A stretch of DNA of 64,000 nt from Megaleporinus macrocephalus (Eukaryota; Chordata; Actinopteri; Characiformes; Anostomidae), in the NCBI GenBank assembly GCA_021613375.1, contig CM038716.1, forward strand, positions 5,630,184 to 5,694,183, written 5' to 3'. The notes under the pieces were generated by a model. The model did not search any database. It saw only the letters and a list, made by a program, of their open reading frames with translations, and was not told where the DNA came from. How positions within the stretch are numbered: the stretch's first letter is position 1; the number at the start of each line of letters is the position of its first letter. Positions 1 to 11,640 of this stretch are shown in pieces. The position numbers and the translations under genes were made by a program.

Positions 1-258
1 TCAGTTAGTAGAAGTAGAAGGTGGGTGTTTCTAATAAAGTGAGTCAGTTAGTGGAAGTAGAAGGTGGGTGTTTTTAATAAAGTGGTCAGTTAGTGGAAGT
101 AGAAGGTGGGTGTTTCTAATAAAGTGAGTCAGTTAGTAGAAGTAGAAGGTGGGTGTTTCTAATAAAGTGAGTCAGTTAGTAGAAGTAGAAGGTGGGTGTT
201 TCTAATAAAGTGAGTCAGTTAGTAGAAGTAGAAGGTGTGTGTTTCTAATAAAGTGAGT
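1..258 (-). repeat. 43-bp minisatellite, part of array cut by the window edge
   Basis: There are about six copies of a 42-43-bp unit containing AGAAGTAGAAGGTGGGTG and TTTCTAATAAAGTG. Read on the other strand, the unit is the same one that forms the 8.2-8.95 kb array (CACTTTATTAGAAACACCCA and so on). The array probably continues left of the window. Confidence 0.93.
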
Positions 259-1140
<882 letters not shown>

Positions 1141-2693
1141 CACAGTCTGTCAGAATGACTGTCGCCCCCTACGCTTCCTGTAGTGTATTACAATCTGTCA
1201 GAAAGACTGTCGCCCCCTACGCTTCCTGTAGTGTATTACAATCTGTCAGAATGACTGTCGCCCCCTACGCTTCCTGTAGTGTATTACAATCTGTCAGAAT
1301 GACTGTCGCCCCCTACGCTTCCTGCAGTGTATTACAGTCTGTCAGAATGACTGTCGCCCCCTACGCTTCCTGTAGTGTATTACAGTCTGTCAGAATGACT
1401 GTCGCCCCCTACGCTTCCTGTAGTGTATTACAGTCTGTCAGAATGACTGTCGCCCCCTACGCTTCCTGTAGTGTATTACAATCTGTCAGAATGACTGTCG
1501 CCCCCTACGCTTCCTGTAGTGTATTACAATCTGTCAGAATGACTGTCGCCCCCTACGCTTCCTGTAGTGTATTACAATCTGTCAGAATGACTGTCGCCCC
1601 CTACGCTTCCTGTAGTGTATTACAATCTTTCAGAATGACTGTCGCCCCCTACGCTTCCTGTAGTGTATTACAGTCTGTCAGAATGACTGTCGCCCCCTAC
1701 GCTTCCTGTAGTGTATTACAGTCTGTCAGAATTACTGTCGCCCCCTACGCTTCCTGTAGTGTATTACAATCTGTCAGAATGACTGTCGCCCCCTACGCTT
1801 CCTGTAGTGTATTACAATCTGTCAGAAAGACTGTCGCCCCCTACGCTTCCTGTAGTGTATTACAATCTGTCAGAAAGACTGTCGCCCCCTACGCTTCCTG
1901 TAGTGTATTACAGTCTGTCAGAATGACTGTCGCCCCCTACGCTTCCTGTAGTGTATTACAATCTGTCAGAATGACTGTCGCCCCCTACGCTTCCTGTAGT
2001 GTATTACAGTCTGTCAGAATGACTGTCGCCCCCTACGCTTCCTGTAGTGTATTACAGTCTGTCAGAATGACTGTCGCCCCCTACGCTTCCTGTAGTGTAT
2101 TACAATCTGTCAGAATGACTGTCGCCCCTACGCTTCCTGTACTGTATTACAGTCTGTCAGAATGACTGTCGCCCCCTACGCTTCCTGTAGTGTATTACAA
2201 TCTGTCAGAATGACTGTCGCCCCTACGCGTCCTGTAGTGTATTACAATCTGTCAGAATGACTGTCGCCCCTACGCTTCCTGTAGTGTATTACAATCTGTC
2301 AGAATGACTGTCGCCCCCTACGCTTCCTGTAGTGTATTACAATCTGTCAGAATGACTGTCGCCCCCTACGCTTCCTGCAGTGTATTACAGTCTGTCAGAA
2401 TGACTGTCGCCCCCTACGCTTCCTGTAGTGTATTACAATCTGTCAGAAAGACTGTCGCCCCCTACGCTTCCTGTAGTGTATTACAATCTGTCAGAATGAC
2501 TGTCGCCCCCTACGCTTCCTGTAGTGTATTACAATCTGTCAGAATGACTGTCGCCCCCTACGCTTCCTGTAGTGTATTACAATCTGTCAGAACGACTCTC
2601 GCCCCCTACGCTTCCTGTAGTGTATTACAATCTGTCAGAACGACTCTCGCCCCCTACGCTTCCTGTAGTGTATTACAATCTGTCAGAATGACT
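1141..2693 (+). repeat. 48-bp minisatellite, about 32 copies
   Basis: The unit of 48 bp translates on the plus strand as MTVAPYASCSVLQSVR and contains GACTGTCGCCCCCTACGCTT. Copies differ by a few substitutions (CAATCTG/CAGTCTG, AATGACT/AAAGACT). Because 48 is a multiple of three and the unit has no stop in this frame, a 336-codon open frame appears at 1155-2165 and resumes at 2304-2708. It lies antisense inside a gria4 intron and I do not believe it is a gene. Confidence 0.95.
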
Positions 2694-3280
2694 ATGTGCG
2701 TCATATGAACTTTTTAAAAATAAAAGAATACAGAACAGGCATGATTTACTAATAATAATAAATAATCATTAATAATATATGTTTAAGCTGTTTGTAACTC
2801 ATCAGTACAATAATTAAGAAAGATTTACAATATTCACCAACACATCAACACGTGACTCCCTACGACTCTTATACAAATAAATATTCCACAGAACTGCGCA
2901 GAACCTCCACAGGACCTCTCTCAGAGTCTGCTGAGCGAAAGACTTCCAGCACATTCAGTGATTTAGTCCAGGTTCTAACCGAGGACCCTCAGAGAGATCC
3001 TCCTGTCCACTGTATTTCTCTCAGTGTCTGAGAAGAGGGTTCTTCACCAGCGTCGGCAGAGAACCTCCTGCTGAAGTAAAATTCTCCATCGCCTTCAGAG
3101 CGTATGTCAGGAGGAGGGATAGAGAGAAAGAGAGAAAGCGAGAGAGAGAGAGAGAGAGAGACAGACAGGAGGAACCTGCTAAGGTACATTCATCTCTTTT
3201 TCTTCTCCTTTATAAAGAGATAGCAGTTATTAGCTCCATAACACAGCTTACAGATGAGGGCTGAATACAATCTTATCTAC
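2694..3280. other. Intron 9 sequence, no gene seen
   Basis: A/T-rich sequence at 2700-2880 is followed by mixed sequence with a short GA tract at 3120-3165. The missing gria4 exon 10 was looked for here and not found. Confidence 0.7.
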
Positions 3281-4455
3281 GTTCTTGTACTCTGACTTTA
3301 ACTTCTACGTGTACTTCTACTAGAACTTCTAATTTTACCTCTGCTACTTCACTTAACATTTCAACCTTTACTTCCTCTTCCTCTCCTTCTTCTAATCCAC
3401 GTTCACTTCTGCTGCTATGTCAACTTCTATTTATGCGTTCACTTCAACCGCCACATATACTTTTACTTCTATGTTCATTTTAACTGCTACGTTTACTTCT
3501 AATTCCACTTCAGTGTTTATTTCTACTTCTCCTTCTGTATACAGTGCAACTTCTACCTCTGCTTCCACATCCACATTTCCTCCTACGTTTACTTTAGCTT
3601 TCACTACCTCATCAACTTCTTCTTCTCCTTTTACTTCTGTCTACTTCCGTTGCAACTTCTCCTTCTACTTTTACTTCTACTTCCTCATCAACTTCAACTT
3701 CTCCTTTTCTTTCCATTTATACTTCTACTTCCACTTCCACTTTAAGGTCTCCTTCTCCTTTTACTTCTATGTCTACTTCCATTTCAACTTCTACTTCTAC
3801 TTCTTCTTCTACTTCTACTTCCTCATCAACTTTAACTTCTCCTTCTCTTTCCATTTATACTTTTACTTCCACTTCCACTTCAACTTCTACTTCTCCTTTT
3901 ACTTCTATTTCTACCTCCATTTTAACTTTTCCTTCTCCTTCTACTTCTACTTGCTCATCAACTTCAACTTCTCCTTCTCTTTCCATTTATATTTCTACTT
4001 ACACTTCTTCTTCTATTTCTACCTCCATTTCAACTTCTCCTTCTACTTATCCTTATCCTTCTACTTCTATTTCTACTTTTACTTCTACTTCTACTTCTAC
4101 TTCCACTTCCACTTCAACTTCTCCTTTTACTTCTATTTCTACTTTCATTTCAACTTGTTCTTCTCCTTTTATTTCTCCTTCTACTTCTACCTCTACTTCT
4201 CCTTTTACTTCTACTTCCTCATCAACTTCAACTTCTCTTTCTTTTTTCATTTATACTTCTACTTCCACTTCAATGTCTCCTTCTCCTTTTACTTCTATTT
4301 CTACTTCCATTTCTACTTCTCCTTCTACTGCTCCTTCAACTTCTCCTTCCATTTTTACTTCTACTTTTACTTCCACTTCAACTCCTCCTTCTACTTCTAC
4401 CCCTCATCAACTTTAACTTTTCCTTCAATTTCCACAGAAACTTCTAGTCCTTAAT
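3281..4455 (+). repeat. Degenerate (ACTTCT)n pyrimidine-rich tract, about 1.2 kb
   Basis: An imperfect hexanucleotide array of ACTTCT with CTCCTT and CATTTC variants. It produces Ser/Thr-rich, Phe/Tyr-rich and, on the minus strand, Glu/Val-rich open frames (up to 345 codons). These are shadows of the repeat. On the gria4 transcript the tract reads as purine-rich AGAAGT repeats. Confidence 0.93.
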
Positions 4456-4519
4456 TAGTTGATTTTCGCCCTTCTCTCTCTATATCTGTGACAAAAAAGA
4501 GTGTAAACTTTTATTCTTT

Positions 4520-4521
4520 TC

Positions 4522-4558
<37 letters not shown>
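4520..4558 (+). repeat. (CT)n microsatellite just past the exon 9 donor
   Basis: A run of CT repeats lies 26 nt downstream of the exon 9 donor on the coding strand, where it reads (GA)n. Confidence 0.9.
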
Positions 4559-4559
<1 letters not shown>

Positions 4560-4584
4560 GATAGAGAGTATGTGAGTACATTAC

Positions 4585-4692
4585 CATGATGGTGGTGACA
4601 ATGACAGTTCTGTTCTCCATGGCGGATCCATTTCCTCCACCCAGCTCGTTCTGCACCAGCACCAGCTTATCAATGTCATTCCAGTAGCCGAT
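4585..4692 (-). CDS. gria4: gria4 exon 9 (start of linker to ligand-binding domain)
   Basis: This 108-nt exon encodes [17 protein letters not shown], then [24 protein letters not shown](I/V)VTTI is the signature leading into the first ligand-binding lobe of AMPA receptors. N-G-S and N-R-T are possible glycosylation sequons. The acceptor is gtgtgtag and the donor is gtaatg. The next exon, which should begin E-S-P-Y-V-M, is not found in 1-4584, so the gene continues off the left edge. Confidence 0.95.
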
Positions 4693-4756
4693 CTACACAC
4701 AGTGAGAGTCCGTCAGAGAATGAGTTTGAGTAGGAAAATATCCGGACAGCAGTAAA

Positions 4757-4910
4757 CATGTATATTCTCGCTGTCCAACGAAAAACAAGTCTCTGTAAAA
4801 TAGTACTTCTACAGGATGTAAAGAGCAGCTGTCGTGTTCAAATAATATGGAAAAATGAAAATAGATTTTCTTTGGACAGCAGCAATATGCATATACATTA
4901 CTGTCTGAAA
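4757..4910. mobile_element. MITE-like remnant with CGCTGTCCAA ends
   Basis: The left end reads ATTCTCGCTGTCCAACGAAA and the right end TTTTCTTTGGACAGCAGCAA. The two are inverted copies, giving a short element of about 150 bp. The same ends bound the copies at 5.19 and 28.2 kb. Confidence 0.6.
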
Positions 4911-5189
4911 TAATTTTATTCATTCTTTAGCTTTAAAGTTATTCATTCTTCAGCTTTAGTGATCAGCCAGGTCTTCCAGGTGGTTGTTAGAAGTCCCAAG
5001 CTCATGTTTTATCACTCTGACTTGTTGATTTCCATTGCAAGGCGAGCATCTAATATCTAATATCCTCAGAAATAGCTTATGACTAACTTGTACTTTATGA
5101 TAGTTGCCATCTGAACTGTAAGTTCTTTGAGTAATTATTAAGTTATGGAGAGTAATTAAAGTGTTTTAATCACACCTACTGGATAACAT

Positions 5190-5426
5190 GTATATCGTCG
5201 CTGTCCAATGACAAACATATCTCCATTTTTGTCGATTTAAATTTTCTACATCATTTGAACAGGCCTATGGTCGATAACACTGTTTGACAATTTCATGATG
5301 AATGGACCAATAAAAGTGCTCCAAAACAGCTTGGAAAAAATTCCATTTACTTACATTGAAAGTAAGTTATGTTTTTCGAATGTACTGTAAAGTTTCAATT
5401 TTGGAGATAGACAGCGACGATATATA
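5190..5426. mobile_element. MITE-like element, about 235 bp, with inverted ends
   Basis: The left end ATATCGTCGCTGTCCAATGA and right end TAGACAGCGACGATATATAA are inverted. The interior contains GATGAATGGACCAATA and TTACTTACATTGAAAG, words that recur near 28.3 kb and 48.9 kb and, inverted, near 21.95 kb. I read this as a small non-autonomous DNA transposon family. The superfamily is unknown. Confidence 0.65.
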
Positions 5427-5690
5427 AATTCAAGCACAAAGTTATGCCATCTACTACCATCTTTGAAGCATCTAGACAGTCGGGCCACCAAATTCTGGAG
5501 CACATGTACAAAACTGGCCTGAACCCTCGGTTGTATCACCTACTACAAATCTCCAAAATGCCTCTGGAAACAACATCAGCTCAAGAACTCTGCGCCTGGA
5601 GCTTTAGGAAATGAGTTTCCATGTGTGAGCAGCTACACACAACCTAAGCTTGCTACGTGCAAGAGCCGGCTGGAGGGGGGGTAAAGTGTC
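5427..5690. other. Intron 8 sequence, no feature recognised
   Basis: Mixed-composition sequence between the MITE and a Tc1-like fragment. No exon or repeat was recognised. Confidence 0.5.
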
Positions 5691-6310
5691 GCCGCTGGAC
5701 TCTGCAGCAGCGACATGATCTCTCGAGTGATGTATCACACTTCATGCATGTCTGATGTCTGATGGACGAAGCTGGGTTTGGCAAATGCCAGGAGAACATT
5801 ACCTACTGGAGTGCATAGGGACCACAGTAAAGTTTGGTTGAGGAGGGATAATGGGGGGTTTGGGGTGCTTTTCAGAGTTTTGACCCCTTATTTACAATGA
5901 CAGGTGATGTTAGTGCTACAGCACACGAAAACATTGTACACAACTATATGTTTCCAGCTTTGTGGCAGCAGTATGGAGAAGAACGCTTTCCTGTTTCAGC
6001 ATTCAGTACATAAAGCAGCTCCATAAAGACCTGGTGGAGAGTTTGGTGTGGAGAATCTTCAGAACCATGACCTCAACCCCACTGAATGTTACTGGGATGA
6101 ACAGGAACATCAGGCCTTTTGTTCGTCCAACATCAGTGTCTGACCTCACAAAGCTCTTTCGACTGAACGGGCACACACTCAGAAGAGTGGAGGCCGTTAT
6201 AGCTGGAAATGGTGCAATTGCATATTAATACCCCTGGGTTTGAAATGGGACCTTCACCAAGCTTGTATAGGTGTGACGGTTGGTTGTCCACATACTAGTG
6301 TATATATATA
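5690..6310 (+). pseudogene. Tc1/mariner-like transposase remnant
   Basis: Decayed 3' half of a Tc1-like transposase gene. Recognisable words are AAGTTTGGTTGAGGAGGGAT (the K-F-G-G-G-G region), GACCTCAACCCCACTGAAT (D-L-N-P-x-E) and the peptide RPTSVSDLTKLFRLN near the C-terminus, then RRVEAVIAGN. Frameshifts split it, and only 88 codons remain open at 5962-6228. It lies antisense in gria4 intron 8. It is the opposite orientation of the related remnant at 30.46-31.26 kb. Confidence 0.75.
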
Positions 6311-6319
6311 ATACTTCTC

Positions 6320-6360
6320 ACACACACACACACACCTTATAAGCTTATATACACACACTC
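6320..6360. repeat. (GT)n run downstream of the exon 8 donor
   Basis: The plus strand carries a (CA)n run at 6324-6342 and more CA at 6352-6360. On the transcript this is (GU)n beginning at the donor. See the exon 8 finding. Confidence 0.85.
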
Positions 6361-6362
6361 AC

Positions 6363-6467
6363 CTTTTGAGGTCCATTACTCCTCAGTTCAAACACGTCCA
6401 TAGTGTAGTTCACTCTGCGTCCGTAATGGTCGAACTGAATATTTCCTGTCAGACCCTGGATACGCAC
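6363..6467 (-). CDS. gria4: gria4 exon 8 (amino-terminal domain end)
   Basis: This 105-nt exon encodes [24 protein letters not shown], then [14 protein letters not shown] is a glycosylation sequon. The acceptor AG at 6468-6469 is immediately preceded on the coding strand by an uninterrupted (TG)n run, with no ordinary pyrimidine tract. The donor is gtgagtgtgtgta, and a second (GT)n run lies about 20 nt into the next intron. The exon is a multiple of three with phase 0 ends. It was too short for a standalone open frame and was found by reading the strand directly. Confidence 0.93.

Positions 6468-6469
<2 letters not shown>

Positions 6470-6500
<31 letters not shown>
6470..6500 (-). promoter_or_regulatory. 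(TG)n directly at the exon 8 3' splice site
   Basis: An uninterrupted 31-nt alternating CA on the plus strand, hence about 15 UG dinucleotides in the pre-mRNA, ends at the acceptor AG. UG repeats bind TDP-43 and CELF proteins, and in CFTR a similar (TG)n near an acceptor modulates exon skipping. A role here is inferred. Confidence 0.55.
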
Positions 6501-8165
<1,665 letters not shown>

Positions 8166-8953
8166 ACTTTAACGTTACATATTAATCAGAAACACACACC
8201 TTCTACTTCTACTAACTGGCCACTTTATTAGAAACACCCACCTTCTACTTCTACTAACTGGTCACTTTATCTGAAACACCCACCTTCTACTTCCACTAAC
8301 TGGCCACTTTATTAGAAACACACACCTTCTACTTCTACTAACTGGCCACTTTATTAGAAACACCCACCTTCTACTTCCACTAACTGGCCATTTTTTTAGA
8401 AACACCCACCTTCTACTTTCACTAACTGGCCACTTTATTAGAAACACCCACCTTCTACTTCCACTAACTGGCCACTTTATTAGAAACACCCACCTTCTAC
8501 TTCCACTAACTGGCCACTTTATTAGAAACACCCACCTTGTACTTCTACTAACTGGCCACTTTATTAGAAACACCCACCTTCTACTTTCACTAACTGGCCA
8601 CTTTATTAGAAACACCCACCTTGTACTTCTACTAACTGGCCACTTTATTGGAAACACCTACCTTCTACTTCCACTAACTGGCCACTATATTAGAATTACA
8701 ACCTTCTACTTCTACTAACTGGCCACTTTATTAGAAACACACACCTTCTACTTCTACTAACTGGCCACTTTATTAGAAACACCCACCTTCTACTTCTACT
8801 AACTGGTCACTTTATCTGAAACACCCACCTTCTACTTCTACTAACTGGCCACTTTATTAGAAACACCCACCTTCTACTTCTACTAACTGGTCACTTTATC
8901 TGAAACACCCACCTTCTACTTCTACTAACTGGCCACTTTATTAGAAACACCAA
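8166..8953 (+). repeat. 42-bp minisatellite, about 18 copies
   Basis: The unit contains CACCCACCTTCTACTT, CTACTAACTGG and CCACTTTATTAGAAACAC. Copies vary at TTCTAC/TTCCAC and GGCCACTTTATTAG/GGTCACTTTATCTG. It is the reverse complement of the array at 1-258. The 131-codon minus-strand frame at 8262-8657 arises because 42 is a multiple of three. The word ACTTTATTAGAAACACC resembles the left end of the Tc1-like copy at 33.73 kb. Confidence 0.94.
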
Positions 8954-9045
8954 TGTACCAACAGGATTGGTCTTAACACACTTCTAGAATTGGAAAGTCC
9001 ACCTGAGAAAGCATGCTATTGCCTGGTATTGGTTGGCCTGCCTAC

Positions 9046-9204
9046 CTTGGGTGGGCTTTCAGAGCCGGGGTATTCCCTCTGGTCCAGTTTATTCCAGCGC
9101 TGCATGAGTTTTATGACCATTGGCTTACTGAAGTCCACCAACTGAAAACCTGTGACGTTTGCTCCACCGTGCATAAACCTCTCCAGAGAGATATCCTTAA
9201 AGCC
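9046..9204 (-). CDS. gria4: gria4 exon 6 (amino-terminal domain)
   Basis: This 159-nt exon begins [10 protein letters not shown], contains [14 protein letters not shown] with an N-V-T glycosylation sequon, and ends Y-P-G-S-E-S-P-P-K. The acceptor is ctcag directly after a (CT)n run. The donor is gtaggc. On the coding strand the whole of intron 5 (1,675 nt) is unusually pyrimidine-rich, because the plus strand from 9205 to about 10345 is almost entirely A and G. The match to GluA4 is close. GluA1 and GluA2 differ clearly in this segment as I remember them. Confidence 0.95.
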
Positions 9205-9206
<2 letters not shown>

Positions 9207-9273
<67 letters not shown>

Positions 9274-10345
9274 AGAAAGAAATAATGTTACAAAGAGAGA
9301 CAGAGAGATATAGATAAAGAGAGAGATACAAAAAGAGTCACAGAGAGCCAAAGCGAGAGAGAGGGAGACAGAGAGTTACAAAGACACATACAGAGAGCGA
9401 AAGAGTGAGTCAGAGAAACAGACAGAGACAGAAAGAGATACAGAGAGAAAGAAACAGAAAGAGACAGAGAGAGAGAGAAAGAAACAGAAAGAGACAGTGA
9501 CAGAGATACAGAGAGAGAGAGAGAAAGAAACAGAAAGAGACAGAGAGAGAAACAGAGAGATACAAAGAAATACAGAGAAACAGAGAGACAGAGAAATACA
9601 GACAGATAGAAACAGAGACAGAGAGAGAGAAAAAGAGAGACAGAGAAACAGAGACAGTGAAATACAGAGAGACAGAAAAATAGAGACAGAGAGAAACAGA
9701 GACAGAAATACAGAAAGAGAGAAAAATAGAGAGAGAGACAGAGAAACAGAGAGAGACAGAAAAAAGAAAAAGACAGAGAAACAGAGAAAAACAGAAAGAG
9801 ACAGAAAAAGAAACAGAGAGAAACAGAGAGAGACAGGAAAAGAAAAAGAGACAGAGAGAAACAAAGAGAGACAGAGACAGAGAGAATCAGAAAGAGACAG
9901 AAAAAGAAAAAGAGACAGAGAAAGAAAGAGAAACAGAGAGAGAGAGACAGAGAGAGACAGAAAAAGAAAGACAGAGAGAAACAGAGAGAGACAGAAAAAG
10001 AGAGAGAAACAGAGAGAGAGAGACAGAGAGAGACAGAAAAAGAAAGACAGAGAGAAACAGAGAGAGACAGAAAAAGAGAGAGAAACAGAGAGAGACAGAC
10101 AAAGAAAGACAGAGAGAAACAGAGGGAGACAGAAAAAGAGAGAGAGACAGAGAGAAACAGAGAGAGACAGAAAAAGAAAGAGACAGAGAGAAACAGAGAG
10201 AGAGAGAAAAAGAAAGACAGAGAGAAACAGAGAGACAGAAAAAGAAAGAGAGACAGAGAGAAACAGAGAGAGACAGAAAAAGAAAGACAGAGAGAAACAG
10301 AGGGAGACAGAAAAAGAAAGAGAGACGGAGAGAGAGAAAGATGGT
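9207..10345. repeat. Polypurine tract of about 1.1 kb, with (GA)n at exon 6
   Basis: (GA)n from 9207 to 9271 abuts the exon 6 acceptor. The rest is irregular GAGA, GACAGAGA and GAAACAGA repeats. On the transcribed strand this is a CU-rich tract covering about two thirds of intron 5. The Arg/Glu-rich and Ser/Leu-rich frames of up to 369 codons are artefacts. Confidence 0.93.
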
Positions 10346-10879
10346 AGGGCAGTTTGTGTGAGTCTGGACTGTGATTGGTCACAAACAACAACAGCAAACA
10401 AACAATCAGAAGTCATTTGTGTCTGTGTCACTCAGAGAAACCCCAACAGGAAAGATAAACAACAGACGGATAAGAAGAAAGACAGCCAGAGGAGGGGGTA
10501 AAGGAAGAAAGAGAGAAGGAATGATGAAAAAGCAAAAATGAAAGGAGAAAAAAAGAAAGCAAAGAAACTGAATAAGGAAAGGGAATGCTGAAAAAAAGAA
10601 AGAATGAGGAAGGATGAGAGAGAGAGTAAGAAAGAAGGTAAAAGGAAGGAGGGAGAAAGAAAAAGACAGTAAAGAACAACAAAGGAGAGAAAAAGAAACT
10701 GAATAAACGAAGGAAAAATGAAAGAAAGTTTGGAGAAAGAAATAAACGAAGGAAAGAGAGAAGGAGTGAGAGAAGGAATGATGTTAGGGTTGTTCAGAAG
10801 GAAATCTCTGCATCTGTCAGTGTTTCTGTCTGATACGGTTCTGCTCTCTCACCCGGCTGTGATGCAGACAGACACTCAC
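10346..10879. other. Intron 5 right part, purine-rich, no gene
   Basis: Mixed sequence at 10346-10500 is followed by GAAAGAAAGG-rich sequence to about 10780. No exon is present. Confidence 0.6.
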
Positions 10880-10933
10880 CAGGTTGGCGATGATGTAATG
10901 ATATCCCTTCACATGCTTCCCTACACTCACCGC
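10880..10933 (-). CDS. gria4: gria4 exon 5 (54-nt micro-like exon)
   Basis: This is an exact 54-nt, 18-codon exon encoding A-V-S-V-G-K-H-V-K-G-Y-H-Y-I-I-A-N-L, a near-invariant segment of the AMPA receptor amino-terminal domain. The acceptor is tctcgcag at 10934-10941. The donor is gtgagtgtc reading down from 10879. Both flanking introns are phase 0, so skipping would keep the frame. The pyrimidine tract in front of the acceptor is a (CT)n microsatellite of about 60 nt (10942-11000). Confidence 0.95.
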
Positions 10934-10937
10934 CTGC

Positions 10938-10941
<4 letters not shown>

Positions 10942-11000
<59 letters not shown>
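10942..11000. repeat. (GA)n microsatellite at the exon 5 acceptor
   Basis: About 29 GA units. On the transcript this is (CU)n and provides the pyrimidine tract of the exon 5 3' splice site. Confidence 0.92.
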
Positions 11001-11003
<3 letters not shown>

Positions 11004-11640
11004 AAACGTAAGGAATGAGGGAGAGAAAGAAGAAAACAGAGCGAGTGAGGAGGGCTGAGGAAGAATAGAGCGTGTGCAGATTGGGTTTCTGTGCGTAGCA
11101 GGCGTGACTCCGGCTGGACTGGAAGATGTGCTGCAGTAAATGTGATCGTGCTCAGCACAGATAATAATTCTATATATATAATAATATATCATATATAATA
11201 ATTATTAATAACAATGTTAATAATAACTGTGTACAATAATGATAATTCATCTTCTCACACATGTAAATAGAAGTATTACATGACTTCTGGTTCCACAGTA
11301 AACACTGGCTCATATACACCAATACTTTAACCAAACAGAGTTCCCGGAGACTCCACTCCCACTGCAGTGTTCATACTTCCCACGCTTCACTTTTAACGAG
11401 CTAACCAATTAAAAAGAAAGAGGCTAAAACTGAAATGTGGAGCTGAGCAGTAGGACAGTCTTGCTTGTACTTGTGATTAAAAATGCTAACTTAAATATGA
11501 ACTCACTGGCACGTATACAATCCTGCACACTGTTGTCACTGTCAACGCCATGTCTCTTGTCCAGCTGTGTTCCAGGTACTTGCTAATCGTTATTCATCGT
11601 TCCATAATCAAACAGCCCAACTGCAAAGTAAATTCTCCCA
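11001..11640. other. Intron 4 sequence, no gene seen
   Basis: Mixed sequence with an AT-rich stretch at 11165-11230. No exon or element was recognised. Confidence 0.5.

Noticed and set aside
1155..2165. 336-codon plus-strand repeat protein
   Set aside because: The period of 48 bp keeps the frame open automatically. It is antisense in an intron and near-identical copies show no sign of protein constraint.
3417..4454. Ser/Thr-rich or Phe/Tyr-rich secreted-like protein of 345 codons
   Set aside because: Degenerate ACTTCT repeat read in different frames.
9288..10501. Arg/Glu-rich and Ser/Leu-rich proteins of more than 330 codons
   Set aside because: Polypurine tract read on either strand.
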